NCBI GenBank assembly: GCA_026708505.1
Contig: JAPOUU010000023.1
Coordinates: 1-42,801, forward strand
Source of the DNA: Hyphomicrobiales bacterium
GTDB taxonomy: Bacteria > Pseudomonadota > Alphaproteobacteria > JAPOUT01
DNA length: 42,801 nucleotides
Reading direction: 5' to 3'
Below the pieces are notes generated by a model. It searched no databases and had not been told where the DNA came from. It was given only the letters and a program-made list of their open reading frames with translations. Within the stretch, counting starts at the first letter, position 1, and the number at the start of each line of letters is the position of its first letter. Shown piece after piece: positions 33,198-41,856 of this stretch. A program made the position numbers and the translations under genes.

Positions 33198-34586
33198 TTA
33201 GAATTCGTGCTTAAATCCGATGGTTCCGGAATATCCCTCGACTTCATCGCCCTGCTGCATGGAAAGGTCCGCGTGCAGGATGTAGGCATCGTCCCATTCG
33301 TAGGCAATGCCGATGCCCGCATCAAGAGAGGGCTTCACGCGCCTGGATGTGACCAGCATGCCCATAACCTCGGTAGCAACTTCCGCGTCCAGGGGCGCTA
33401 CGATGTTCACGTATCCGCGTAAGCGGACATCGGCGGCCGAGAAGCCGTCGTAGAGAAAGTGGACATTGTCCCACCCGCCCTGCGCAAACATGCCGACGCG
33501 GCCGAAGAACACATCGCCGTCATCCAGCCGGACGGGAATTCCCGCCGTTGAGGCGTACGGACCGAAATCAACACTGCTCCACGAGACCTGCACCGAGGGG
33601 ACCAGTTCAACGTTGGGGATGCCGGGATCGCCCGGAGCGTTGTCGCCTCCGATAATATCGCCAAGGGACACGCCCCTGCCGCCCAGCACGCGTCCGAACT
33701 CAATGCTCGCCGAAAGCGAGTCGCCCCTCGGCGAAGCGAGACGCACGGCTCCGGCATTCAGATTGTTTTCGAAATACGAGTATTTGAGTTGTCCGTCCAT
33801 GTAGAACTTGTTGATGTTGTAGGTCGTGCCCAGGCCCAACACGAAGGCCTCGGTCTGGATTTCGACCGTCCCCGCTTCCACGAGCGCATCGCTAAAGGCT
33901 CTCCCGAATTCGAGGCTTGCATCAAAGGAAGCATTCCTCGCCCAGTTTTGATACAAGATGTTTTCCATGGGCGCGCGCAGGCCGATTTGGAAGCCCGCGT
34001 TCTCAATGTCGAAACTGGAGCCTTCCGGAGTGAACTGCGTGTTGGCCGAGTATGCCTTGACCCAGCTGTTCGTGTCGCGTTTGGCCTGCCTGTGCCGGAG
34101 CCTTTCGTAAAGCATTTCAGGCTGCGAGAGTTCCGAAAGCGTAGCCGCGAAGATGTCGTGAATCGTGCCCGTGCCGCCGGTGCCGGCCTGCGTGGCGACG
34201 AGATTCCGGACATTGGCCCCGCCAACCTCTTCCTGCTCGAGAGAGAACAGGACGGGAGAGTCCACGGTGTTGCCCGCAACGAAAGTCTCTTCGCCCGGCG
34301 ATGCCGTTCCTCCGACCCGGACAAGATTTTCGATGGTCCGGTCGTCCCTCGAGGGGGAGACGGCTCTGTCCGCGCTTGAATTTGCAGGGTCCGTACAGAT
34401 CCGCTCCACAGCGGTTTTATCAGTGGTTTTATCGTCCGTGCCACATGTCCCCGCCTCCGTCGGCGAAGTCGTTGCCAGCAGGGCGCCCAGTGCAAGCATG
34501 GACGCGCCGGCGAGAAACGGCGCGAAACTTATAAGTCCGCGATTGGTCTTGCGAATGCGTTCCCCTTGTATAACTGTATTGTCCAT
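33198..34586 (-). CDS. Autotransporter 3, passenger-deleted: signal peptide joined to beta-barrel
   Basis: 462 residues, against 1,330-1,354 for its close paralogues. The shared signal block (RIRKTNRGLISFAPF, cleavage near TEAG) and a Cys-x15-Cys loop are followed by only ~30 residues (NSSADRAVSPSRDDRTIEN) before the frame enters LVRVGGTASPGEETFVAGN, the pre-barrel linker of autotransporter 4. The beta-barrel is complete and ends IGFKHEF. A 162-base stretch of the barrel (33913-34074) is identical to 36006-36167 in autotransporter 4. The frame is open throughout, so it may make a barrel with no secreted domain. A small degenerate coiled-coil ORF lies 18 bases upstream. Confidence 0.85.
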   Translation of the reverse strand: MDNTVIQGERIRKTNRGLISFAPFLAGASMLALGALLATTSPTEAGTCGTDDKTTDKTAVERICTDPANSSADRAVSPSRDDRTIENLVRVGGTASPGEETFVAGNTVDSPVLFSLEQEEVGGANVRNLVATQAGTGGTGTIHDIFAATLSELSQPEMLYERLRHRQAKRDTNSWVKAYSANTQFTPEGSSFDIENAGFQIGLRAPMENILYQNWARNASFDASLEFGRAFSDALVEAGTVEIQTEAFVLGLGTTYNINKFYMDGQLKYSYFENNLNAGAVRLASPRGDSLSASIEFGRVLGGRGVSLGDIIGGDNAPGDPGIPNVELVPSVQVSWSSVDFGPYASTAGIPVRLDDGDVFFGRVGMFAQGGWDNVHFLYDGFSAADVRLRGYVNIVAPLDAEVATEVMGMLVTSRRVKPSLDAGIGIAYEWDDAYILHADLSMQQGDEVEGYSGTIGFKHEF

Positions 34587-34604
34587 TAAGATTACTCTTT
34601 TCTG

Positions 34605-34895
34605 TTAAAGCGACAAGCCCGTGCCGGCAACACCAGCGCCGCCAACGGCTGTCCAAACTACCATTAGATTGTCGGCTCCCCACCCTATATCCGTTTGAAG
34701 CCTCATGCAATCCGTGCGAAACCCTCCGACAGCCTTCCCGTTGCCCGGCTGAAGTCCGTTGACGGCGGATTCACTTTCGGATTTCGTCTTTTTCACACTC
34801 GCCTCCGTCCTGATTCCCAAATTCGGCTTGATGCTGCCGTTCGGCTGATTTCCTTTCAGCCTCGCCGTCCATACTAGCACCTTTCCCTTTTTCAT
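34605..34895 (-). CDS. Small coiled-coil/membrane ORF, second degenerate copy
   Basis: About 96 residues from ATG 34895, ending 18 bases before autotransporter 3. Ends MRLQTDIGWGADNLMVVWTAVGGAGVAGTGL, nearly the same as the ORF at 32,101, and keeps the KKTKSESESAVNGLQPGNGKAVGGFRTD segment that aligns with the hendecad protein at 32,826. The N-terminus is not shared in frame, suggesting decay. Start uncertain. Confidence 0.4.
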   Translation of the reverse strand: MKKGKVLVWTARLKGNQPNGSIKPNLGIRTEASVKKTKSESESAVNGLQPGNGKAVGGFRTDCMRLQTDIGWGADNLMVVWTAVGGAGVAGTGLSL

Positions 34896-35290
34896 TCTAC
34901 AACAGCCGAATCGCACCCGTTTCCGTATGATTTTCCGCCTAATTCACCATTAAATCAACAGAGCATAAAACCCCGCTAAACCGCATTATACAGCGTCATA
35001 CAGTGCCATACAGCGCCTTATTGAACAGGACGGACCGTTGCCCGAAAGCGGGCCGCAAGCCCAACGGCTTATTGAATGATTGGCTTGTCACCGACAAAAG
35101 CAATGGCTCGGGCAGATTGGGGCGATGGCTCGGGCAGCTTGGGGCAAGGCCGAGGCAATGGAGCGATACCGATAATGTCGTTAAGAGTCGAAGCCCGAGA
35201 GGATTTGATTAACAGACCCGCAACATCAACAGCAACGCCGATCCATGCCTGCAAGCGCGCTTGCGGATCGAGAGTTTCGCGGCCGTCCGT
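34896..35290. repeat. Intergenic block duplicated at 32,338-32,640, with short tandem repeats
   Basis: No gene. Matches the region before autotransporter 2. It contains a short CATACAGCG-like tandem near 34,995 and a two-copy 22-bp tandem (35103-35124 and 35125-35146, starting ATGGCTCGGGCAG). It closes with the conserved autotransporter 3' tail and the GCAAGCGCGCTTGC palindrome at 35251-35264. Confidence 0.7.
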
Positions 35291-38200
35291 TTAGAATTCG
35301 TGCTTGAACCCGATGGTTCCGGAATATCCCTCGACTTCATCGCCCTGCTGCGTGGTGATATCCGCGTGCAGGATGTAGGCGTCGTCCCACTCGTAGGCAA
35401 TGCCGATGCCCGCATCAAGAGAGGGCTTCACGCGCTTGGAAGTTATCAGCATGCCCATAACCTCGGTGGCGACTTCCGCGTCCAGGGGCGCCACGAAGTT
35501 CACGTGTCCGCGCAAACGGACATCGGCAACCGAGAAGTCGTCGTAGAGAAAGTGGACATTGTCCCACTCGCCCTGCGCAAGCATGCCGACGCGGCCGAAG
35601 AACACATCGCCGTCATCCAGCCGGACGGGAATTCCCGTTGTCGAGGTGTACGGACCGAAATCAACACTGCTCCACGAGACCTGCAACGAGGGCACCAGTT
35701 CAATGTTGGGGATGCCGGGATCGCCCGGAGCGTCGACGCCTCCGATAATATCACCGAGGGATACGCCCTTGCCGCCCAGCACGCTTCCGAACTCAATGCT
35801 CGCCGCGAGCGAGTCGGCGCTCGGTGAAGCGAGACGCGTGGTTCCGGCGTTCAGGCTGTTTTCGAAATACGAGTATTTGAGTTGCCCGTCAATGTAGAAC
35901 TTGTCGAGGTTGTAGGTCGTGCCCAAACCCATCGCGAAGGTCTCGGTGTGGATTTCGGCCGTCCCCGATGCCACGAGCGCATCGCTAAAGGCTCTCCCGA
36001 ATTCAAGGCTTGCATCAAAGGAAGCATTCCTCGCCCAGTTTTGATACAAGATGTTTTCCATGGGCGCGCGCAGGCCGATTTGGAAGCCCGCGTTCTCAAT
36101 GTCGAAACTGGAGCCTTCCGGAGTGAACTGCGTGTTGGCCGAGTATGCCTTGACCCAGCTGTTCGTGCCGTATTTGGCCTTCCTGTCACGGAGTCTTTCG
36201 TAAAGCATTTCAGGCTGCGAGAGTTCCGAAAGCGTGGCCGCGAAGGTGTCGTGAATCGTGCCCATGCCACCGTTGACGCCGACCTGCGTGGCGATGATAT
36301 TCCAGACATTGACCCCCTCAACCTCTTCATGCTCGAGAAAGAGGCGGACGGGAGAGTCCACGATATTGCCCGCAACGAAAGTCTCTTCGCCCAGCGATGC
36401 CGTTCCTCCGACCCGGATGAGATTGTCCATGCTGACGGGCGGACCGCCGGTGGAGAGGGGCATGATGTCTACAACGATGGCTTCCTCGGCGGTCACGTCG
36501 CCGTCTGTTCCCGTGTTAAGTCGTGCGCGCTCGAATCTCGGCCTTTCTTCTTCTTCCGTCTCGTCGGCCTCATCCGTTTCTTCCATTGCTTCCGGAAATT
36601 CAACATCAATGGTCACGCTTGCATCGGTGCCGGTGGCAACAAGTCCGCCGATATCAATCTCACTGTCCGCTCCCGAGAGAAAGAGATTGCCGCCCAGGTT
36701 GAAAGCGGGGTCCCCGCCCATGGAGATGTCTTCGTCGGCCTGAAGAACTGCCCCTTGCGCGATAGTGATCACCGGAAGGTTCTCGGAAGGACATGTGTTA
36801 TCCATATTTAACTTGTGGCAAACGAAATTAAGGACCGGCATCTCGCTTCCGTCCGGGGGATCGAGGTCAAGAACAAGGGTTCCTTCGCTGACGATCAATT
36901 CGTTCAAGGCAAAATTGTTGTGTCCGGTATTTCCCGAGTCCTGCGCTCCCGTGAGTTTCCAGGTTCCGGATCCGGTTTTTTCGAGATTGTCGAAGCCGCT
37001 AATGTCGCCGAGATCGAGGACTTTGTCCCTGTCCGTTCCGGCGAGTTCCCTCGTTCCGGTGAGTTCGATAGTTGCGACTGCCGGCGAAGAAGCCTGCGCC
37101 TCGATATCCCTGTTGCTGATTGCACGACCGTCTTCCACGATGGCACCGTCTCCCAAAATAAGCCTGAGGCTGCCGCTCGAACCGGTCCCGAGAGACATGA
37201 CGATGCCCGCATCTCCCGTAGTCTCCCTCCTGACGGTGCCGTTGACGGTAATGGTGACGTCCCCGCCGCCGAAATTGCCGATGTCAAGGGCGGGAGAATG
37301 GTCTCCGGTGACGGTGACGCCCTCCGCTATTTCTACGAAGATGTTACCCGTCGTGGTCCTGGGAGTGGATGGGTTTGCGTCATGTATGAAATGAATATCA
37401 ATGGCGGACCTGCCATTGTTGGTGCCGCTAGAACCACCTGCGGTGATGTCGGCGTTGACCATGACGGTCGCGTTGCCGGCTCCGCCATCCCGGTTGATTA
37501 GAACGCCGTGCCCCATCGTCGTCTCGATGCTTCCGTTGACGGTGACCATTGCATGGCCGTCTCCGACCTGGTGGAGATAGATTCCATTTGCCTGTGATTT
37601 AATTGCCCGGTTCGTTCCTGTATTTCCTGCCCTGTCCGCTTCTCCGTTGACTGTGATATCAATATGACCCGTTGTTCCGCTGGTATCGCCTGTTGTGCCA
37701 CTCATACCGGTAATCGCGCCATCGTCGATACGGATACCATCTCCATTGGCCGTGGTAATGCAACTGTCGGCCATGGTTGTGGTGTCGGTGGTGCAACTTG
37801 AAACAATCCGGACGTTACCCGTTCCGCCGTGACTGATATGAATGCCGTGCGTTTTCGCGTTGATTTCCTCATCCGCGATAACCCTGACCGTGACGCCTGT
37901 GATTTCCGTAGTTGCGGGTGAACCGGCGAATATGTTGTCCTCCTGCATTATGATCGCGCTTCCCGTGTTCTTTCCCATGGTAATTTTAATGCCCGTGGCA
38001 TCCGTGCCTGTTGTACTGTTGGTCGCGGTGATATAGGAGTAAGACCTGACATCCGCAGTTGCCATGGTCCCGCCCATGTGGGTGACGGTGATGCCGTCTT
38101 TCGCCGATTCGACCTTGTCCGCGCTCGCGGCACCGCTGTCGCGCACCTCTTTGGTGCCGACTTTTACGCTCAAGTGGGTTGCCATTGCATCCTCCATGAT

Positions 38201-39355
38201 GCCCTCGCCGCTGCTCGACTGTGGAGCGCTGACTATAATACCCTCTTCCATTAAGGAAATTACGGTTCCCGTAACTTCAACCCTTCCCTCAACGCCTCCC
38301 CGATGAATCAATTCAATGCCCTCGTTCCTCGCAATTACGGTCTTGGCCGAAATTCTTGCTTTATAGGCTGTCGAGTTCGAATGCGTTGTTACAAAAATAC
38401 CTTTGTTACCTATGGTGCCATTGGACTGACTGGAGTTAACATCACCTGTCGCTTGCACCGATGTTGCACCGATACCGGCGTTTTCCACATGAATACCGGT
38501 ACCGCGGGACATAATGTCGCCTGTGACAGATACCCCGGCGTTCTCGCCCGAGGCGTGCGTTTGCACGACATAGACGCCCCTCCCGCCGTTTCTTGCTCTC
38601 TGGCCCGTGGAAACGCCGTCTCTGTCTACATTGAACGTGGCCTTATCGCCTGCCCAGATGTTTCCCGTCACTTGAACGGTAGCCGACCCAGGCTTGTTCT
38701 GAAAGATATAAACCCCGTCCTTTCCGACCGCATTGCCGGCCCCCGATGCGCCTATGTTGCCGGTGATAGTGACGTTTGTATTCGCATTCGCTGTATGGGC
38801 GGCGTGAATACTGCTAATCTGCACGCCGCTGCCATGCTCCGATAACAGGTGGCCAATTATATTGATTTCCACCTTTTCGTCGCCGGCATTGTCAATACGA
38901 ATAGCATCGCCGTTATTGGTTAATAATGTTCTTGTGTTATCGTCGGTTCCCTCGGCTACGATCTTGTTGCCGTTGCTATCGCCGGGACCGCTGAGCGAGA
39001 TGGTTACACCTCCCGAAGTCTGCTCGCCATTAACAATAAAACCGGCATCGTCGGCGACACTCAAACCGAAAGCCCCGTTTCGATCGTTAAACCGTATAGT
39101 CTTCGCTCTCTGCGTATCGGTGTCCGTGCCGAGATCTATGTATACGGCATCGTCCGCGCTACTAGCCGGGTTCTGACAAAGCCGCTCCGAAGTGGTTCTA
39201 TCGACCGTGTCACATGTCCCCGCCTTTACCGGCGAAGTCGTTGCCAGCAACGCGCCCAGCGCAAGCATGGACGCGCCGGCGAGAAACGGCGCGAAACTTA
39301 TAATTCCGCGATTGGTTTTACGAAGGCGTCCGCCTTGTATAAGCACATTGCCCAT
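35291..39355 (-). CDS. Autotransporter 4 (type Va), large beta-helical passenger
   Basis: 1,354 residues. Shared signal block (GGRLRKTNRGIISFAPF, cleavage near VKAG), Cys-x11-Cys loop, then a long passenger with the same segment order as autotransporter 2 (VTITGNIGASGAGNAVGKDGVYIFQNKPGS and so on), so the two are full-length paralogues. An autochaperone-like LEKTGSGTWKLTGAQDSG precedes a Glu/Asp-rich linker and the beta-barrel (last ~300 residues) ending IGFKHEF. GGGAGAG lies 8 bases before the ATG. It follows autotransporter 5 by 16 bases, so it is in an operon with 5 and 6. The passenger's target is unknown. Confidence 0.88.
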   Translation of the reverse strand: MGNVLIQGGRLRKTNRGIISFAPFLAGASMLALGALLATTSPVKAGTCDTVDRTTSERLCQNPASSADDAVYIDLGTDTDTQRAKTIRFNDRNGAFGLSVADDAGFIVNGEQTSGGVTISLSGPGDSNGNKIVAEGTDDNTRTLLTNNGDAIRIDNAGDEKVEINIIGHLLSEHGSGVQISSIHAAHTANANTNVTITGNIGASGAGNAVGKDGVYIFQNKPGSATVQVTGNIWAGDKATFNVDRDGVSTGQRARNGGRGVYVVQTHASGENAGVSVTGDIMSRGTGIHVENAGIGATSVQATGDVNSSQSNGTIGNKGIFVTTHSNSTAYKARISAKTVIARNEGIELIHRGGVEGRVEVTGTVISLMEEGIIVSAPQSSSGEGIMEDAMATHLSVKVGTKEVRDSGAASADKVESAKDGITVTHMGGTMATADVRSYSYITATNSTTGTDATGIKITMGKNTGSAIIMQEDNIFAGSPATTEITGVTVRVIADEEINAKTHGIHISHGGTGNVRIVSSCTTDTTTMADSCITTANGDGIRIDDGAITGMSGTTGDTSGTTGHIDITVNGEADRAGNTGTNRAIKSQANGIYLHQVGDGHAMVTVNGSIETTMGHGVLINRDGGAGNATVMVNADITAGGSSGTNNGRSAIDIHFIHDANPSTPRTTTGNIFVEIAEGVTVTGDHSPALDIGNFGGGDVTITVNGTVRRETTGDAGIVMSLGTGSSGSLRLILGDGAIVEDGRAISNRDIEAQASSPAVATIELTGTRELAGTDRDKVLDLGDISGFDNLEKTGSGTWKLTGAQDSGNTGHNNFALNELIVSEGTLVLDLDPPDGSEMPVLNFVCHKLNMDNTCPSENLPVITIAQGAVLQADEDISMGGDPAFNLGGNLFLSGADSEIDIGGLVATGTDASVTIDVEFPEAMEETDEADETEEEERPRFERARLNTGTDGDVTAEEAIVVDIMPLSTGGPPVSMDNLIRVGGTASLGEETFVAGNIVDSPVRLFLEHEEVEGVNVWNIIATQVGVNGGMGTIHDTFAATLSELSQPEMLYERLRDRKAKYGTNSWVKAYSANTQFTPEGSSFDIENAGFQIGLRAPMENILYQNWARNASFDASLEFGRAFSDALVASGTAEIHTETFAMGLGTTYNLDKFYIDGQLKYSYFENSLNAGTTRLASPSADSLAASIEFGSVLGGKGVSLGDIIGGVDAPGDPGIPNIELVPSLQVSWSSVDFGPYTSTTGIPVRLDDGDVFFGRVGMLAQGEWDNVHFLYDDFSVADVRLRGHVNFVAPLDAEVATEVMGMLITSKRVKPSLDAGIGIAYEWDDAYILHADITTQQGDEVEGYSGTIGFKHEF

Positions 39356-39371
39356 TAAGGTTACTCTCCCT

Positions 39372-41840
39372 TTAGAAATTGTACTTTAGTCCGACGCTTC
39401 CGGCGTAGCCTTCCACCTCTTCGCCCTGTTGCGTTGAGGCGTCCAGTGCAATCGCATAATCGCCCCAGGAGTACGTCAGGCCGAGACCGATGTCGAGAAC
39501 GGCTTTTTGGCGCTCGGACGACATGTTGACATCATCCACCTTCGTAATAACTTCACCCTCGAAAGGCATGACGACGCCGAGGCGTCCCTGCATCGCGATG
39601 TTGTCCCAGTCGCCCAGCGCGGTCAGGCCTGCACGCCCGGAGAAGGTATCGCCGTCTTCAAGATTGACGGTCGTGCCTTCGGTTGAGGTGTAGCTGTTGT
39701 AATCAACCCCGCTCCACGAAACCTGCAGCGAGGGGATGAGGCTGACGGCGTCAAACCCCAGCGACATGTCGCCCCGGCCGGGGAAGACATCCTCGACGAA
39801 GTCGGCGCCGAAGACTTGGTCGAAGCTGACCGCCCCTTCTTCGAAGGCGTATCCGATTTCGATGCTTGTGCTAAAAGAGGTCGCGTTCGGATCCGCGGGC
39901 GTTCCTCCGCCGTATTCGAAATCGCTTTCGAAATTGGCGAACCGGAACTGTCCGTCAATGAAAGTGTTGTTGCGCTCCCAGGTCGCGCCGAAGGCCGCCG
40001 CGATGGATTCGGTTTTTATCTCGATGCTGCCGACTTCGACCCGGGCTTCAGTTTCGTCCTGCGCGTATTCCACGCTTGCATCGAAATTCACGTTTTCCGC
40101 CCACGACTCCCTGAAGAGTTTGATGAGCGGAGCGTGAACCCCGAATTGCAGCCCGTGGGTTTTGCTTTCAAAGACGGCCGCTCCCACGGGTTCGTATTCC
40201 GCGGTGGAAGTGAAGGGCTTTGCGTAAACATTGGTGTTGTGCTTGGCCTGGCGGTTCCGAAGTCTTTCGTGAAGCGTTTTGGTCTGGGAAAGTTGCGTGA
40301 GCACGGCCGCAAAGGTTTCATACACGGTGCTTCCCGTCACCTCTTCGGCGACAAGCGTCCACTGGTTTGCGCCATCCACATTGACAAGCTGGAAAGTGAA
40401 GCCGCGGCCAAGAGTCCGGCCCGCCCTGAAATCGCCGGCTTCCGCGCCTGCGGCCGCGATGAAGTTCTCGATGGATATCGCGCCGTCTTCATCGTCCTGG
40501 GGAACTCCGGGGAATCCGTCTATGGCCCGGACATTGACGGTGACGGGGTCTCCGTCGAATGCCGAGGCGTTGAGGCGTGCGGTGGACAGAGTTTCGTCGC
40601 CGTTGGAAAAGTCGACGTCCACATCGATTTCGCCGCCGCTCGAGGTGAGCGTGTCGAGGCTCAAAGAGGAAGAAGCGCCGGTGAGCGCAAGCCGGCCGGA
40701 AAGCGCGATATCCGTGCTCCACGTTCGAGCGGAGTCGATTTCAAGGGTTCCGAGTTCGTTGACGGAAACACTTACGCCGTCGAACTCCGAGGTGGCATCC
40801 CAAATGAGCCTGCCTTCCTCGATTCTAATCGTGGCCGTAATGGCATTGTTATTATTGGAATCTGTTCCGAAGGAGGAGTTGGCGCCGGGCGCTCCCGTGA
40901 TCGTCCAGGTGCCGCTTCCGGTTTTCTCGACAACATCAGCGCCCTCAATGCTGCCGAGGCTGAAACTGTTCGCGTCATCGTCGTCTCCCGTTCCCGTTGC
41001 CGTTCCCCTGAGCTCAAGAATCAGGTCGCCGTTGACGCCGCCCCCCGCAATTAAGCCATCACCAAGGCTGGTTCCGTCGCCCATGGAGACTTTTATGTGG
41101 CTATCGTTAAAGGCGCTGCTGAGGCTGAAAGTTGTCGGTCCGCCGCCTGAAACCGTAACGCCGTCGTTGAGGTTGACAGTCACAAGTTCGTGGCTGGTAT
41201 TTTGGATGAGAATGGCGGCCACGTTAGCGGCATCAGTGGTGACATCACTGTTGAGGTCGATGGTCCCGCCGCCTGCCGAGGCGATAACTTCAATGCCGTT
41301 TCCGCTGGCCGATGTGACGTCTCCGTTCGTTGTGAGGGTGAAGGCTCCGCTTCCGGCATGGTTAAGGTTGATGCCGTCCCCCCCGCCGGAACCGCTGGAG
41401 GCAACGCTTCCGTTCGTTGTGATAGCGACCGTGCCGGCGGTGCCGTCCATATCGACCGATATGCCGTGCTCTGCGGCGCTGATACCGCCGCCCGACTCGC
41501 TGCCCAGCTCAACGTTGATGCCGGTGCTAGTGGCGTCCGAGGTGATTGCGATGCCGTTGCCGCTGGAAACATTCAAGCCGAAAGTGCCGTCGTCCCTCAC
41601 GGTCAAGGAGCCGCCCGCCGGAGCCACCCGCATTATGGTCATATCCGATGAAGAATCCGCCGCGCCCGTGCAATCCACCACCCCGTTCGTAACATCGGTG
41701 CAAGTTCCCGCTCCGGCTGGCGAGGCCGCTGCGAGCAACGCGCCGAGCGCAAGCGTCGACGCCGTTGCCATGAAAGGCGCGAAACTTACAATTCCGCTTG
41801 CCGTCTTGCGGAGATGCCCGCCTTTTTCTATCGTACCCAT
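39372..41840 (-). CDS. Autotransporter 5 (type Va)
   Basis: 822 residues, starting at the ATG at 41840 (AAGGAA 6 bases upstream); the open frame extends further upstream but overlaps the previous barrel in another frame. Signal block variant GGHLRKTASGIVSFAPF with cleavage near AGAG, then a Cys-x9-Cys loop. The passenger (~60-520) has repeated VTITTNGSV/VTSASGNGI turns, closer in style to autotransporter 1. LEKTG is here VEKTGSGTWTITGAPG. The barrel is about residues 540-822 and ends VGLKYNF. It is 16 bases from both neighbours' ends or starts, the middle gene of a three-gene operon. Confidence 0.87.
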   Translation of the reverse strand: MGTIEKGGHLRKTASGIVSFAPFMATASTLALGALLAAASPAGAGTCTDVTNGVVDCTGAADSSSDMTIMRVAPAGGSLTVRDDGTFGLNVSSGNGIAITSDATSTGINVELGSESGGGISAAEHGISVDMDGTAGTVAITTNGSVASSGSGGGDGINLNHAGSGAFTLTTNGDVTSASGNGIEVIASAGGGTIDLNSDVTTDAANVAAILIQNTSHELVTVNLNDGVTVSGGGPTTFSLSSAFNDSHIKVSMGDGTSLGDGLIAGGGVNGDLILELRGTATGTGDDDDANSFSLGSIEGADVVEKTGSGTWTITGAPGANSSFGTDSNNNNAITATIRIEEGRLIWDATSEFDGVSVSVNELGTLEIDSARTWSTDIALSGRLALTGASSSLSLDTLTSSGGEIDVDVDFSNGDETLSTARLNASAFDGDPVTVNVRAIDGFPGVPQDDEDGAISIENFIAAAGAEAGDFRAGRTLGRGFTFQLVNVDGANQWTLVAEEVTGSTVYETFAAVLTQLSQTKTLHERLRNRQAKHNTNVYAKPFTSTAEYEPVGAAVFESKTHGLQFGVHAPLIKLFRESWAENVNFDASVEYAQDETEARVEVGSIEIKTESIAAAFGATWERNNTFIDGQFRFANFESDFEYGGGTPADPNATSFSTSIEIGYAFEEGAVSFDQVFGADFVEDVFPGRGDMSLGFDAVSLIPSLQVSWSGVDYNSYTSTEGTTVNLEDGDTFSGRAGLTALGDWDNIAMQGRLGVVMPFEGEVITKVDDVNMSSERQKAVLDIGLGLTYSWGDYAIALDASTQQGEEVEGYAGSVGLKYNF

Positions 41841-41856
41841 GTGAATTCCTTCCCTG

